Assembly (NCBI RefSeq): GCF_004307995.1
Contig: NZ_SIRE01000014.1
Location: forward strand, 186,001-250,000
Direction: 5' to 3'
Source: Paenibacillus thalictri
GTDB taxonomy: Bacteria > Bacillota > Bacilli > Paenibacillales > NBRC-103111
DNA length: 64,000 bases
A program made the position numbers and the translations under genes. Of this stretch, positions 51,982 to 61,470 are shown one piece after another (the stretch's first letter is position 1; each line of letters opens with the position of its first letter). The notes under the pieces are model-generated. The model was not told the DNA's origin and made no database searches. It saw only the letters and a program-made list of their open reading frames with translations.

Positions 51982-53456
51982 TTGCCGACGACGAATATTT
52001 TACGCGCAAAGCTTTAATTAAAGCAGTAATGAATTGGAATCCGGATACGGCGATCTTCGAAGCTGAGGACGGTCAGGAGGCGCTCGAACTGCTCGCGGCC
52101 AAGCCGATTGATGTTGTTTTCTCCGATATCCGCATGCCGAGGGTGGATGGGATGCAGCTGGCAGCTATCATTCACAGTCATTATCCTGGTATTTTCAACG
52201 TCATTATAAGCGGTTACGACGATTTCCAATATACGCAAAAAGCGATAATGCATAAAGTGGAGCATTATTTGCTAAAACCCGTCAAGAAAAGCGATATATA
52301 CGCTGTCTTGGACAAGATCAGCGCCGAACTGGAGGCGGATCAGGCAAAAGCCCAAGACGATTTGCTTGCGGCAATTTTATGCGAAGGGGCTGATCCGCAG
52401 GCGCTGCAGCTTTGCTGCGAACCGGGGAGCGTATTTGTCGCGGCCGTGCTGGACGGGGATAATGTGCAGCTCGTCGGATCGCTGTTAAGGGAATACTTCC
52501 ACAAATGGGAAATTCACTGCCGAACGATTCGCGATAAGAAACATCCACATATAAGTATTGCCGTTCTGCAGGGAAACGCAGGCTCTGCACATAAGCTGCT
52601 TGACGTTCGCGGCATATGGGAAAGGTTGGCGGGCGATTATCAAGAAGAGGGAGGCGGCTCTATAGTTATCGGCATTGGCGAGCTGTATTCCGAACCTGGT
52701 CAATTGGTGGAATCATACAAGGAGGCCAAAAACGCGTTACTGTACAAGCTGTTATCCGAAAGGGGCGGTGTGTATACACACGAAGATACAAAAGCCAATA
52801 AGCAGTTTACGCTTCCGATGCTGGACGGGATCCTGCTTCCGCTGTACAACACGATGATGAACAACAAACCCGGGGAAGCGGCCGCTTTGGTGCGGCAGTT
52901 GTTTGGCGGCATAGCCGGGTCGAAGCAGTTATCCGCTTATACGCTCCAGGACGTATGCTCCAAGCTGACGACGACGCTGAATTCGGTCATTGAATTTATC
53001 AACAACAGAAGCGAAGTTTTCGAACCTTATATGGATCAGCCTGATTTGTACAGGTTCGAAAGCTTGAAGCAAATCTCGGATTATTTTGAATCGCGTATTT
53101 CCGCGATCGCAGCAAAGCTTGAACAGTGCAGTACCCGAGACGATATGATACAGAAAATAATGGACTATGTAGACCGAAATTATGCGCAAAACATCGTGCT
53201 CGACGAATTGGCGAAAAACGTGTATTACACGGACAGTTCCTATTTGAGCAGGCTGTTCAAGAAAAAAAGCGGGGTTAGCTTTACCCAGTACTTGATTTCC
53301 GTGCGTATGGAAAAAGCGAAAAAGCTGTTGGAGTCGGATCCCAATCTGACCGTGTCGCAGGTGGCCAGCCACGTGGGATTTAACGATTATTCCCACTTTA
53401 TCCAAACATACAAAAAGCATTTCGGCGAAACCCCCGGAGTCAATAAAAAGAAATAG
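51969..53456 (+). CDS. YesN-type response regulator, AraC output (cluster D)
   Basis: Response regulator of 495 aa. Receiver: IADDE, D53 in FSDIRMPR, lysine in YLLKPVKK. Two C-terminal helix-turn-helix motifs: IVLDELAKNVYYTDSSYLSRLFK and VSQVASHVGFNDYSHFIQTYK. Start ATG 51969 after AAGGAGGAG inside the kinase gene. Presumably activates the genes from 53585 on. Confidence 0.95.
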   Translation: MHILIADDEYFTRKALIKAVMNWNPDTAIFEAEDGQEALELLAAKPIDVVFSDIRMPRVDGMQLAAIIHSHYPGIFNVIISGYDDFQYTQKAIMHKVEHYLLKPVKKSDIYAVLDKISAELEADQAKAQDDLLAAILCEGADPQALQLCCEPGSVFVAAVLDGDNVQLVGSLLREYFHKWEIHCRTIRDKKHPHISIAVLQGNAGSAHKLLDVRGIWERLAGDYQEEGGGSIVIGIGELYSEPGQLVESYKEAKNALLYKLLSERGGVYTHEDTKANKQFTLPMLDGILLPLYNTMMNNKPGEAAALVRQLFGGIAGSKQLSAYTLQDVCSKLTTTLNSVIEFINNRSEVFEPYMDQPDLYRFESLKQISDYFESRISAIAAKLEQCSTRDDMIQKIMDYVDRNYAQNIVLDELAKNVYYTDSSYLSRLFKKKSGVSFTQYLISVRMEKAKKLLESDPNLTVSQVASHVGFNDYSHFIQTYKKHFGETPGVNKKK

Positions 53457-53544
53457 CCGGATGCTCGTCCTTTTTACATGATTGTCATATGCATCAGGTC
53501 AGATGAGTCATATTTATCGGTGCCGGGCAGCGTTTAAAATAACC

Positions 53545-53559
53545 ATGTAAGCGATTTAA
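53545..53559. promoter_or_regulatory. Weak cre-like site before C45 gene
   Basis: ATGTAAGCGATTTAA matches the CcpA consensus except at one late position. It lies 25 bases before the C45 start. It may be coincidental. Confidence 0.25.
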
Positions 53560-53584
53560 AAATATATGTTTGGAGGAGCACCAG

Positions 53585-54703
53585 ATGACCGATCCTTACC
53601 AGGAGGCACTGCAGCAGCAAAGCAGATCCAATGAAACATTCCCTTTCTACAAGTTTAGCGGGACTCACCGGGAAATCGGCCGGCAATACGGCGAGGCTTG
53701 CTGCGATCTTATCAAGAAACACCGTGATCTTGCGATCAGACGGCTGAAGGCGGACCGCCTGCCGAGGGAGCTGCTGCATGAAACGATTTTACGGTACAGG
53801 GCTTTTGTTCAGAAGTACGCCCCTTATTTTGACGAAGAAGTCGAGGGGATTTCGGAAGGGGCGGGTATTTCCGTTGCCGATGCATATCTGCTGCAAATTA
53901 GGGCGGAGATTGACAACGAAATGAAGAAGTATACGGAATGTACGACGTTTGCGGTTTTACCTGAAGCTACCTCCGACGGCACCGGCATCATTGGGCAAAA
54001 CGCCGACCTGCCGGCATTTTACAAGGAAGTGGGCGTAGTGGTCGAATTTGTGCCTGACGATGGACATGCACATCTTGTGCTGACGCCGGCAGGGCAAATT
54101 TCGTATATCGGGATTAACAGCAACGGGATGGGGGTATTCGCCAACTTCCTGACCTGTGACGGCTGGAAAGCCGGTTTCCCGCGATATATGTTTTCGCGAT
54201 ATGCGCTTTACTGCGATTCCGTGTCTGAAGCGATCGAAGCTTTGCGCGGCCTGGAAAGAGCGTCTTCGCGCAATTTGATCATGATGGACAAATATGGAAA
54301 TGCAGTTGATATGGAAAATACACCCGAGCGGGACGGGCTCATTTTACCGGAGCAAGGCATTTTGGCCCACTCGAATCACTATACGCTTCCAAGTTTTGCA
54401 GGAGAAGAAAAGCTGACAGGTACCGAGCTTGAAAATTCGCGAGCCAGGCAGGACAGGATGCAGCAACTGCTCACGGATAATCGGGGCAAGCTGAACGCCT
54501 CGCTGATGAAGTCTTTGCTCAGGGACCGGGAGACGTATCCGTATCCGTTATGCCGAATGCCGGGCGACGGGGCGAATGGGGCACCGGACTACGATATTAT
54601 TACGTTTGCGTCCGTTATCGCAGAGCCAAGCAAAGGCCAAATGTGGGTTGCGCTCGGTCCTCCCAACCAGTACGAATATAAGCTTTATTCATTCACTTCC
54701 TGA
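53585..54703 (+). CDS. C45-family autoproteolytic acyltransferase/hydrolase
   Basis: 372 aa protein of the isopenicillin N acyltransferase (peptidase C45) family, an Ntn-hydrolase that normally cleaves itself before a cysteine nucleophile. Candidate nucleophile C119 in KYTECTTFAV, preceded by an N-terminal helical propeptide (THREIGRQYGEACCDL). Later motifs: GIIGQNADLPAFY, YIGINSNGMGVFAN, ILAHSNHYTLP. No signal peptide. Start ATG 53585 after GGAGGAG. Members hydrolyse or transfer amide-linked acyl groups. Lying between the regulator and the binding protein, it may process the imported amide compound. Confidence 0.85.
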   Translation: MTDPYQEALQQQSRSNETFPFYKFSGTHREIGRQYGEACCDLIKKHRDLAIRRLKADRLPRELLHETILRYRAFVQKYAPYFDEEVEGISEGAGISVADAYLLQIRAEIDNEMKKYTECTTFAVLPEATSDGTGIIGQNADLPAFYKEVGVVVEFVPDDGHAHLVLTPAGQISYIGINSNGMGVFANFLTCDGWKAGFPRYMFSRYALYCDSVSEAIEALRGLERASSRNLIMMDKYGNAVDMENTPERDGLILPEQGILAHSNHYTLPSFAGEEKLTGTELENSRARQDRMQQLLTDNRGKLNASLMKSLLRDRETYPYPLCRMPGDGANGAPDYDIITFASVIAEPSKGQMWVALGPPNQYEYKLYSFTS

Positions 54704-54776
54704 GCAAGTGTGGAAGTGTTGTATTCACGGTCGAAATGAAGGTTAATCAACTATAAAAAGGCGGTGTCATCATTAT

Positions 54777-56051
54777 ATGAAACTATCCAAAAGTATTGCA
54801 GCCTCTCTGCTGGCTGCGAGTTTGACTGCGGCGGCGGGGTGCTCCGGGAGCGGCGACGGCGGCGAGGCAAAACAAAAAGAGGCAAGCGGCGGAGCCGGAC
54901 AGCAGCAGATCAAACTTGAATTTTTGTCCAACAAAGCGGATACGGTGACGACGATGGACAAAATTATAAAAAAGTTCCAGGAGCAAAACAAAAATATCGT
55001 CATTGAGCAGAACGCCCCGCCCAATATGCTGAAGGTGCTGGCAATGCGCTTCTCCACCAACGAAGCGCCGCAGCTTTTTCACGTATATCCTTCCGCGCCG
55101 AGTTTCTCGCAGCTGCTTAAAGACGACAATGTGCAGGAAATTACAGGAGATCCGATTTTGCAAAATGTCGATCCGAAATTTATTACATTCAGCCAAAATA
55201 ACGGTAAAAACTACGCTTTTCCTTATGCGCTGGAAGGTTACGGAGTTGTTTACAACCCCGATATGTTCAAGGAGCTGAATCTGGAAGTGCCCAAAACGTA
55301 CGCCGAACTCATTCGGGTTGCAGACAAGCTGAAAGCGGCGGGAAAAACGCCGTTTCTGTTCGCCGATAAAGAGTATACCGATTTACGAAGAATTTCCGCA
55401 GCTATGCTGGCTTTGGACGATCCGAACATCATTCCGTTTTTTCAGGACGTGATCGCCGGCAAAAAGCATATCGCGGACAATCCGGTATTTGCCAAATTTA
55501 TCGAAAAGACGCTGGAGATGCGGAAATATGCGCAAAAGGATTTGCTCGGATTATCCGGCGACAATGCGGTCAGAGAGATGGCGGCGGGAAAAGCGGCCAT
55601 GTATTTCATGGGCATGTGGCAGGCGGCAGCCGTCAAGAAGGCGAATCCGAGTATGAATGTCGACATGTTCGTATTTCCGGCGGACAAGGCTGAGGACGCC
55701 AAAGTGGCGATGCAGGTCGGTACCGCGCTTGCGATGCCGAAAGGCGTAAAAAACCAGGCTGAAATCAAAAAATTTATGGAGTTTTTCGCCACGACGGAAA
55801 TGTCGCAGTTGTACGCCGATGAAACGCAAAATATTTCCGTGGTGAAAGGCGTTAAACACAATTCCAAAGAAACGAAGGTACTTGCGGACATGGCGGCTGC
55901 CGGTAAAATTTATCGCGCGGCGGATTCCCCTTGGACACCGGCGATGCAGGACGATTTCGGGAAAGCGACCCAGGAATTGATCGCTACCGGAAACAAGGAA
56001 ACTTACATGAAGAAACTGGAAGATATTTTTTACAATAAAGCGGGTAAATAA
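54777..56051 (+). CDS. Family 1 solute-binding lipoprotein (cluster D)
   Basis: ABC importer binding protein of 424 aa, shorter than those of clusters A-C and of the MalE/family 1 type. Lipobox TAAAGC, lipidated Cys22. Mature signatures: YAFPYALEGYGVVYNPDMFKEL and REMAAGKAAMYFMGMW. Start ATG 54777. Directly followed by a perfect hairpin terminator before the permease genes. Confidence 0.93.
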   Translation: MKLSKSIAASLLAASLTAAAGCSGSGDGGEAKQKEASGGAGQQQIKLEFLSNKADTVTTMDKIIKKFQEQNKNIVIEQNAPPNMLKVLAMRFSTNEAPQLFHVYPSAPSFSQLLKDDNVQEITGDPILQNVDPKFITFSQNNGKNYAFPYALEGYGVVYNPDMFKELNLEVPKTYAELIRVADKLKAAGKTPFLFADKEYTDLRRISAAMLALDDPNIIPFFQDVIAGKKHIADNPVFAKFIEKTLEMRKYAQKDLLGLSGDNAVREMAAGKAAMYFMGMWQAAAVKKANPSMNVDMFVFPADKAEDAKVAMQVGTALAMPKGVKNQAEIKKFMEFFATTEMSQLYADETQNISVVKGVKHNSKETKVLADMAAAGKIYRAADSPWTPAMQDDFGKATQELIATGNKETYMKKLEDIFYNKAGK

Positions 56052-56080
56052 CGCAGCCAGAATCGACCGCTTGGAGGGGA

Positions 56081-56110
56081 AGGCCGATGTTTCTGCAGCA
56101 TCGGCCTTTT
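56081..56110 (+). terminator. Terminator/attenuator between binding protein and permease genes
   Basis: AGGCCGATG (56081-56089) and CATCGGCCT (56099-56107) are perfect nine-base complements around a nine-base loop, followed by TTTTA. Partial readthrough would keep permease levels below binding-protein level. Confidence 0.75.
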
Positions 56111-56131
56111 ATAGTGATAGGAGGATCTTTT

Positions 56132-57061
56132 ATGGAAGTTGTGCGCACGGTGTGGACCCGCTTTTTTGACCGCACTGCGACCCAATCGTATGCACGAAGC
56201 AGCTCGCGCATATTTCTAATATTGACGCTGCCGGCGCTGCTGCTGCATACGGCATTTTTCGCTTATCCCGTCGTCATGGGCTTTTTTTTCAGCTTAACCG
56301 ATTGGGATGGTATATCGAAAAAATATAACATCATCGGATTTGCCAACTATTTGGAGATTTTAAAGGATAAACGGTTTCTGGATTCGCTGCTGTTTTCGTT
56401 TAAGTATACGCTGCTTGCCGTCGTGCTGAAAATGGCGATTGCGCTGGCTCTAGCGTTACTGCTAAGCGGAAATGTTAAATTTCGCAATTTCATGAGATCG
56501 GTATTCTTTTTTCCGGCTGTGCTCAGCCTGATTACAATCGGTCTTATATTTAATCAGATCTATTACGAAATTTTGCCGAAGGCGGGCGAGGCCTTGGGCA
56601 TCGAATGGTTGTCCGTCAACATTTTGGGCAGCGCCAAAACGGCGATTTATGGGCTTATTATCACCAATGTATGGCATGGTGTGGCGGTGCCTATGATTAT
56701 TTTTTTAGCCGGATTGACCAGCGTACCCAAAGATTTGCACGAGGCGGCCAGAATCGACGGCGCTACGGGCCTGCAGCGTTTTTTCTCGATCACGCTGCCT
56801 TTTCTGATACCGATGCTTAATGTCAATCTGGTCGTAACGATTAAGGGCGGACTGACGGTGTTCGAATCGATCGTAGCGTTAACGGACGGAGGACCCGGCA
56901 CTTCAACGGAATCGATCGCATTTCTCATATACCGGCACGGCTTAAACGAATTTAAGTTCGGCTACGCTACGGCGGAATCGATTTATATTTTTCTGCTGAT
57001 TGCGTTCATTTCGTTTATCCAGTTGAAGTGGCTGAACAAGAAGGAGGTCGGACAGCTGTGA
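56132..57061 (+). CDS. ABC importer permease, MalF/UgpA type (cluster D)
   Basis: Permease of about 309 aa; start ATG 56132 after TAGGAGGAT (the frame opens earlier, through the hairpin). Six helices, EAA loop EAARIDGATGLQRFFSITLP, GFFFSLTDWDGI typical of MalF-like subunits. It overlaps the next gene by four bases (GTGA). Confidence 0.95.
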   Translation: MEVVRTVWTRFFDRTATQSYARSSSRIFLILTLPALLLHTAFFAYPVVMGFFFSLTDWDGISKKYNIIGFANYLEILKDKRFLDSLLFSFKYTLLAVVLKMAIALALALLLSGNVKFRNFMRSVFFFPAVLSLITIGLIFNQIYYEILPKAGEALGIEWLSVNILGSAKTAIYGLIITNVWHGVAVPMIIFLAGLTSVPKDLHEAARIDGATGLQRFFSITLPFLIPMLNVNLVVTIKGGLTVFESIVALTDGGPGTSTESIAFLIYRHGLNEFKFGYATAESIYIFLLIAFISFIQLKWLNKKEVGQL

Positions 57062-57885
57062 CGCCCAACGCAATTGGAGCAAGTATCAAATATGCGCTGT
57101 TGATTATAGGTATGGCGGTTGTTATGCTCCCAATGTATTTGACGGTGACACTTGCGTTCAAAACACGCGAGGAAACGGCCAAAAGCATATTTTCACTGCC
57201 GTCCTCCATCTATTTAGGTCACATGAAAACGATTTTGGGTAATGGAAGGTTCTGGGTATACCTTCAAAATTCTTTGACCATTACGCTGGTATCGCTGCTG
57301 ATCATTATTGTTATCGTTCCGATGGTATCTTACGCGATTTCCCGAAACTTTGGCAAAACCTATTATAAATTCGTGTATGTATTTATTTTATCCGGCATTT
57401 TTGTCCCGTTTCAGGTTATTATGCTGCCTACGCTTCATTACATGTCCGATTTGAAGCTGATGAACCATACCGGGCTGATCATCATGTACGTAACGTTGGC
57501 GCTGACGCAGGGCATATTTTTATGCGTCGGGTTTCTGAAAAACATCCAGTTTGAATTGGATGAAGCTTCCCGCATCGACGGCTGCTCGATTTGGCAAACG
57601 TTTATGAAAATCATCTTTCCGTTGATGGCGCCGATTATCGTGACCATAACGACCTTAAACAGTCTCGGAATATGGAACGATTTCACGCTGCCGCTTATTC
57701 TGCTGAACCGCAGCCCGAATTTCTGGACGCTTCCGTTGTTTATATACAATTTCAAAACCGAATATTCGATTGATTATAACTTGGCATTCGCCGGCTTTTT
57801 GCTGACGATGCTGCCGATTATTGCGCTGTACGGTTATCTTCAGCGTTTTCTGATCAGCGGCTTGACGGAGGGAGCGCTGAAGTGA
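57058..57885 (+). CDS. ABC importer permease, MalG/UgpE type (cluster D)
   Basis: Second permease, about 275 aa from GTG 57058, with AAGGAGGTC upstream. EAA-type loop DEASRIDGCSIWQTFMKIIFP, ending FLISGLTEGALK. Forms the channel with the preceding permease. No ATPase gene follows. Confidence 0.95.
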   Translation: MTPNAIGASIKYALLIIGMAVVMLPMYLTVTLAFKTREETAKSIFSLPSSIYLGHMKTILGNGRFWVYLQNSLTITLVSLLIIIVIVPMVSYAISRNFGKTYYKFVYVFILSGIFVPFQVIMLPTLHYMSDLKLMNHTGLIIMYVTLALTQGIFLCVGFLKNIQFELDEASRIDGCSIWQTFMKIIFPLMAPIIVTITTLNSLGIWNDFTLPLILLNRSPNFWTLPLFIYNFKTEYSIDYNLAFAGFLLTMLPIIALYGYLQRFLISGLTEGALK

Positions 57886-57966
57886 CATGATGCAAAAGGC
57901 GATGTGAGGGAGAAATGATTCAACTAAAATCGTAGGCGTTTCGTTTAAGAGGAGAGATTGCCTGTT

Positions 57967-59454
57967 ATGAAAAAAATACACTCTTTAGCGCGTACCTCAC
58001 CTGAAGAGCAGGGCGTTTCGTCCGACGCTGTTCTTGCGTTTTTGCAAGCTGCCGAACGTGAAAAGCTGGGGTTGCACGGTTTCATGCTGCTGCGTCATGG
58101 TGCGGTTATCGCCGAAGGCTGGTGGGAGCCTTATGCTTCTCATCGTCCGCACATGCTGTTTTCGTTAACGAAAAGCTTTACGTCGACCGCTGTCGGTTTT
58201 GGCGTGGATGAGGGGCTGCTTTCCGTAGACGACAGCGTCGTATCTTTTTTCCCGGAAGCCGTTCCTGATAAAGTAGACGGAAGGCTTGCCGCCATGCGCG
58301 TGAAGGATCTGCTGACGATGAGCGTCGGACATGCCAAGCCGATCATGGGAAGTGAGTGGCGGCAGACAAGCGGCGATTGGGCTGGTTACTTTCTTGAGAA
58401 ACCGATGGATCATGAGCCGGGAACGAAATTTATGTACAACAGCGGAGCGACGTACATGCTGTCGGCTATTATGCAGCGGGTGACGGGGCAGCGGCTGCTC
58501 GATTATTTGCGGCCAAGGCTGTTTGCACCGCTTGGCATCGAGGCGGCGGCGTGGGATACATGCCCGTCCGGTGTCAATACGGGAGGGTGGGGGCTGAGTC
58601 TGACGACCGAAGACCTCGCTCGCTTCGGACTGCTTTATTTGCAACGGGGTGTGTGGAACGGGAAGCGGATATTGTCCGAACAGTGGATAGATGAAGCGAC
58701 CTCCAGGCAGATCGACAGCGGCGACAAGGGGCAAAGCGACTCACAGATGGGCTACGGCTATCAGTTTTGGCGAGGCCGGCATGGAACTTACCGGGCCGAC
58801 GGCGCTTTCGGCCAATTTTGTATCGTGATGCCGGAGCAGAAAGCCGTCATTGCCATCTATGGCGGGCTCCAGAAGATGCAGGCAGTGCTTGATCTGCTCT
58901 GGACCCATTTGCTGCCTGACATGCGGCGGGATACGCTGCCGAAAGACGATGTGGGGCATCGGCGTTTGGCGGACAAGCTTAAGTCGCTGCAATTAGCGAA
59001 TAAAAACGGAACAGCAAAGTCCGCTGAGTCGGCAGCTTCGATTGCTTCGATAAACGGACTGAGGTATCAAATGGAGGAGAACGCCGATCATGTAAGCGAG
59101 ATCGCGTTTAATTTTGATGATAATGGCTGCACCTTTACTTTAACCGACCACCGCGGAGAACATGCCGTAAGATGCGGAATAGGCGCCTGGGTGGAAGGCA
59201 GTACGTCGATGACGGGAAACGAGCTGCACCATCAATACCAGCCTGCCAGGATGAAGGTGGCGGCATGTGGAGTCTGGGAGGATGAAAGCACATTTGCGAT
59301 GATGTGGTGCTTTGCGGAAACCCCGTTTATCGATAGGGTCATCTGCCTTTTTTCCGGCAGTGCCGTCTCTTTGAAACGGTCCGTCAATGTCAACAGCACG
59401 GCCATGGAAAGGCCGGAAATTTACGGTACGGCCGTAATAGGGGAAGAGCGGTGA
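57967..59454 (+). CDS. Serine hydrolase, class C beta-lactamase fold
   Basis: About 495 aa; start ATG 57967 after AGAGGAGAG. Penicillin-binding-protein fold with S66-x-x-K69 in FSLTKSFTS, Y157 in MYNSGATYM (the Y-N-S-G form common in 6-aminohexanoate-dimer-hydrolase-like and esterase members), and a HGTYRADGAFGQF region in the KTG position. A C-terminal beta domain extends beyond the catalytic part. No signal peptide, so a cytoplasmic amidase or esterase is more likely than a resistance enzyme. Last gene of cluster D; likely acts on the imported substrate with the C45 protein. Confidence 0.85.
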   Translation: MKKIHSLARTSPEEQGVSSDAVLAFLQAAEREKLGLHGFMLLRHGAVIAEGWWEPYASHRPHMLFSLTKSFTSTAVGFGVDEGLLSVDDSVVSFFPEAVPDKVDGRLAAMRVKDLLTMSVGHAKPIMGSEWRQTSGDWAGYFLEKPMDHEPGTKFMYNSGATYMLSAIMQRVTGQRLLDYLRPRLFAPLGIEAAAWDTCPSGVNTGGWGLSLTTEDLARFGLLYLQRGVWNGKRILSEQWIDEATSRQIDSGDKGQSDSQMGYGYQFWRGRHGTYRADGAFGQFCIVMPEQKAVIAIYGGLQKMQAVLDLLWTHLLPDMRRDTLPKDDVGHRRLADKLKSLQLANKNGTAKSAESAASIASINGLRYQMEENADHVSEIAFNFDDNGCTFTLTDHRGEHAVRCGIGAWVEGSTSMTGNELHHQYQPARMKVAACGVWEDESTFAMMWCFAETPFIDRVICLFSGSAVSLKRSVNVNSTAMERPEIYGTAVIGEER

Positions 59455-59650
59455 GCAGTCGGCACTGATTCTTATTTGCACTTACGTTGTATGGCTCCTG
59501 GCTTTTCAGAGTTGGAAGCTTTTGTTTGTCTCTTTTGGCCTAAGTTGGGCCTGGAAGCACAAACTATATTATTCCGTGTTGACTGATTGGAATAATGGGT
59601 ATAAAATTTGTTTAACCACTAAAGCGATAAAGCCGATTGGATCACCAAAG

Positions 59651-59689
59651 GCTCCTCTCTTTCCGTACCCGGAATGAAAGGAGCTTTTT
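59651..59689 (+). terminator. Intrinsic terminator ahead of M20 gene
   Basis: GCTCCT (59651-59656) with AGGAGC (59679-59684) and inner TTCC/GGAA form a hairpin followed by five T, then TTTTT again after four bases. It lies closer to the M20 gene (start 59740) than to the end of cluster D, so it could be a leader attenuator. Confidence 0.7.
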
Positions 59690-59739
59690 GCGTTTTTCAG
59701 GTTTGCTTGACGAAACCGGTGATAAGGAAGGAGATACGA

Positions 59740-60933
59740 ATGACCGAAGCAATAGACGAAGAAGTTGCAGATGATCGCAAGCATAAGCTGCTGGAGCGGC
59801 TGATTCATATACGGCGGGTTCTTCATGAGAACCCCGAATTGTCGATGGAGGAGTTCGAGACGACTCGCCGCATTCGCGAATGGCTGCTGGAAGCGGACAT
59901 AACGGTGTTGGACTTTCCGCAGCTCAAGACCGGGGTGATCGCGGAAATTGTCGGCGAGCAGGATGGGCCTACCGTCGCGCTCCGCGCCGATATCGACGCG
60001 CTGCCGATCCAGGAGCGCACGGGCCTGCCGTACGCATCCAAAATCGCCGGGCGGATGCACGCCTGCGGGCATGATTTTCATACGGCGTCGCTGATCGGAG
60101 CGGCCGATCTGCTGATGCGGCGGCGGCATGAGCTAAAGGGCACGGTGCGCCTTATATTTCAGCCTGCGGAGGAGACGGCGTCCGGGGCCATGCTGCTGGT
60201 CGAAGCTGGAGTGCTCGACGGAGTGTCGGCGATTTTCGGAATGCACAACAAGCCCGATTTGCCCGTAGGTACAATCGGCGTGCGTCCGGGACCGCTGATG
60301 GCAAGCGTGGACCGTTTCGAGTTGGATGTCGTTGGCATTGGCGGGCATGCGGGCATACCGGATCAAAGCGTCGATCCGATCGTCGCCGCCAGCCAGATTG
60401 TCAGCAGCCTGCAGTCCATAGTGAGCCGCAGCATCAGCTCGCTGCATAACGCCGTTGTCAGCGTATGCAGCATTCACGGCGGCAACACGTGGAATGTCAT
60501 ACCGGATAAGGTGACGCTGGAGGGGACGGTACGCACCTTCCAAAAGGAAGCACGTCAGGTTATCCCCGCACATATGCGCCGTATTGCAGAAGGGGTGGCG
60601 ACCGCTTATGGCGCTTCAGCGGATTTTCGCTGGTTCCCTTATTTGCCGATGGTTCACAACGATGAGAGTTTGGCCGAACTGGCGGCCGAGACCGCAGCGG
60701 AGCTCGGTTATGAGACGGTTGTGGCGGAACGTACGCTGGGCGGGGAGGACTTCGCGGTATACCGGCAAAACGTGCCCGGCTTCTTCGTATGGATCGGTAC
60801 GGGAGGCACGCAGATGTGGCATCATCCGGCGTTTACGCTGGATGAACGCAGCTTGCTCGTCGGGGCCCGGTATTTATCGCTTCTAGGTTTGAAGGTACTG
60901 CAAACATATAACCAAGAAAATGAAAAGGAATGA
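59740..60933 (+). CDS. M20-family amidohydrolase/deacylase
   Basis: Zn-dependent deacylase, about 397 aa; start ATG 59740 after AAGGAAGGAG. Metal ligands in MHACGHDFHTA and FQPAEETASGA, FGMHNKPDLPVG, and a dimerisation domain around residues 185-290. Such enzymes remove N-acyl groups from amino acids; in Bacillus relatives (YxeP/YtnL type) they deacetylate S-substituted N-acetylcysteines. The link to SsuE-like and luciferase-like genes supports a sulfur role. Confidence 0.9.
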   Translation: MTEAIDEEVADDRKHKLLERLIHIRRVLHENPELSMEEFETTRRIREWLLEADITVLDFPQLKTGVIAEIVGEQDGPTVALRADIDALPIQERTGLPYASKIAGRMHACGHDFHTASLIGAADLLMRRRHELKGTVRLIFQPAEETASGAMLLVEAGVLDGVSAIFGMHNKPDLPVGTIGVRPGPLMASVDRFELDVVGIGGHAGIPDQSVDPIVAASQIVSSLQSIVSRSISSLHNAVVSVCSIHGGNTWNVIPDKVTLEGTVRTFQKEARQVIPAHMRRIAEGVATAYGASADFRWFPYLPMVHNDESLAELAAETAAELGYETVVAERTLGGEDFAVYRQNVPGFFVWIGTGGTQMWHHPAFTLDERSLLVGARYLSLLGLKVLQTYNQENEKE

Positions 60934-60936
60934 TGC

Positions 60937-61470
60937 ATGATGTCAAAAATTACGCTGATTTCAGGGAGCCCGTCGGTTTCCTCACGGTTAACGGGTGTGC
61001 TTGAGGTGCTGGAGCAAGCGCTTATCCATGAAGGAGCGGAGGTTCAGTGGATTCATGTGCGCGAGCTACCTCCCGAAGATCTTGTGTATACGAAATTCGA
61101 CAGCGAGGCAATTGCCGGAGCCAATGCCTTGATCGCGCAGTCGGATGCGGTGGTTGTGGCGACGCCGGTGTACAAAGCGGCGTATACCGGCGTGCTGAAA
61201 GCTTTTCTCGATCTGGTGCCGCAAAAAGGCTTGGAAGGCAAGCCGACGCTGCCTGTTGCGATCGGCGGCACGGTCGCCCACCTGCTGGTCATCGATTACG
61301 CGCTTAAGCCGGTGTTGGCTGCGCTGGGGGCCCGTCATCAGCTGCAAGGCGTATTCGCCCAAGATACGCAGGTGAAACGGCTGGAAGGCGGCGGCTTCGA
61401 GGTAGAGGAGGAGCTGGCTGAGCGGCTGCGGCAAGCGGCGTCCGAACTTGCGCGGCTGGTGCGGAAGTAA
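60937..61470 (+). CDS. ssuE: NADPH-dependent FMN reductase, SsuE type
   Basis: Flavodoxin-like reductase of 177 aa: FMN-binding LISGSPSVSSR, ATPVYKAAYTGVLKAFLDL and GGTVAHLLVIDYALKPVL, which is the SsuE signature. It supplies reduced FMN to a two-component monooxygenase such as the luciferase-like protein at 62537. Start ATG 60937 (or 60940), 3 bases after the M20 gene. Confidence 0.9.
   Translation: MMSKITLISGSPSVSSRLTGVLEVLEQALIHEGAEVQWIHVRELPPEDLVYTKFDSEAIAGANALIAQSDAVVVATPVYKAAYTGVLKAFLDLVPQKGLEGKPTLPVAIGGTVAHLLVIDYALKPVLAALGARHQLQGVFAQDTQVKRLEGGGFEVEEELAERLRQAASELARLVRK

Noticed and set aside
57967..59454. Antibiotic-resistance beta-lactamase
   Set aside because: No signal peptide, large C-terminal extension, Y-N-S-G motif and importer context point to a metabolic hydrolase.
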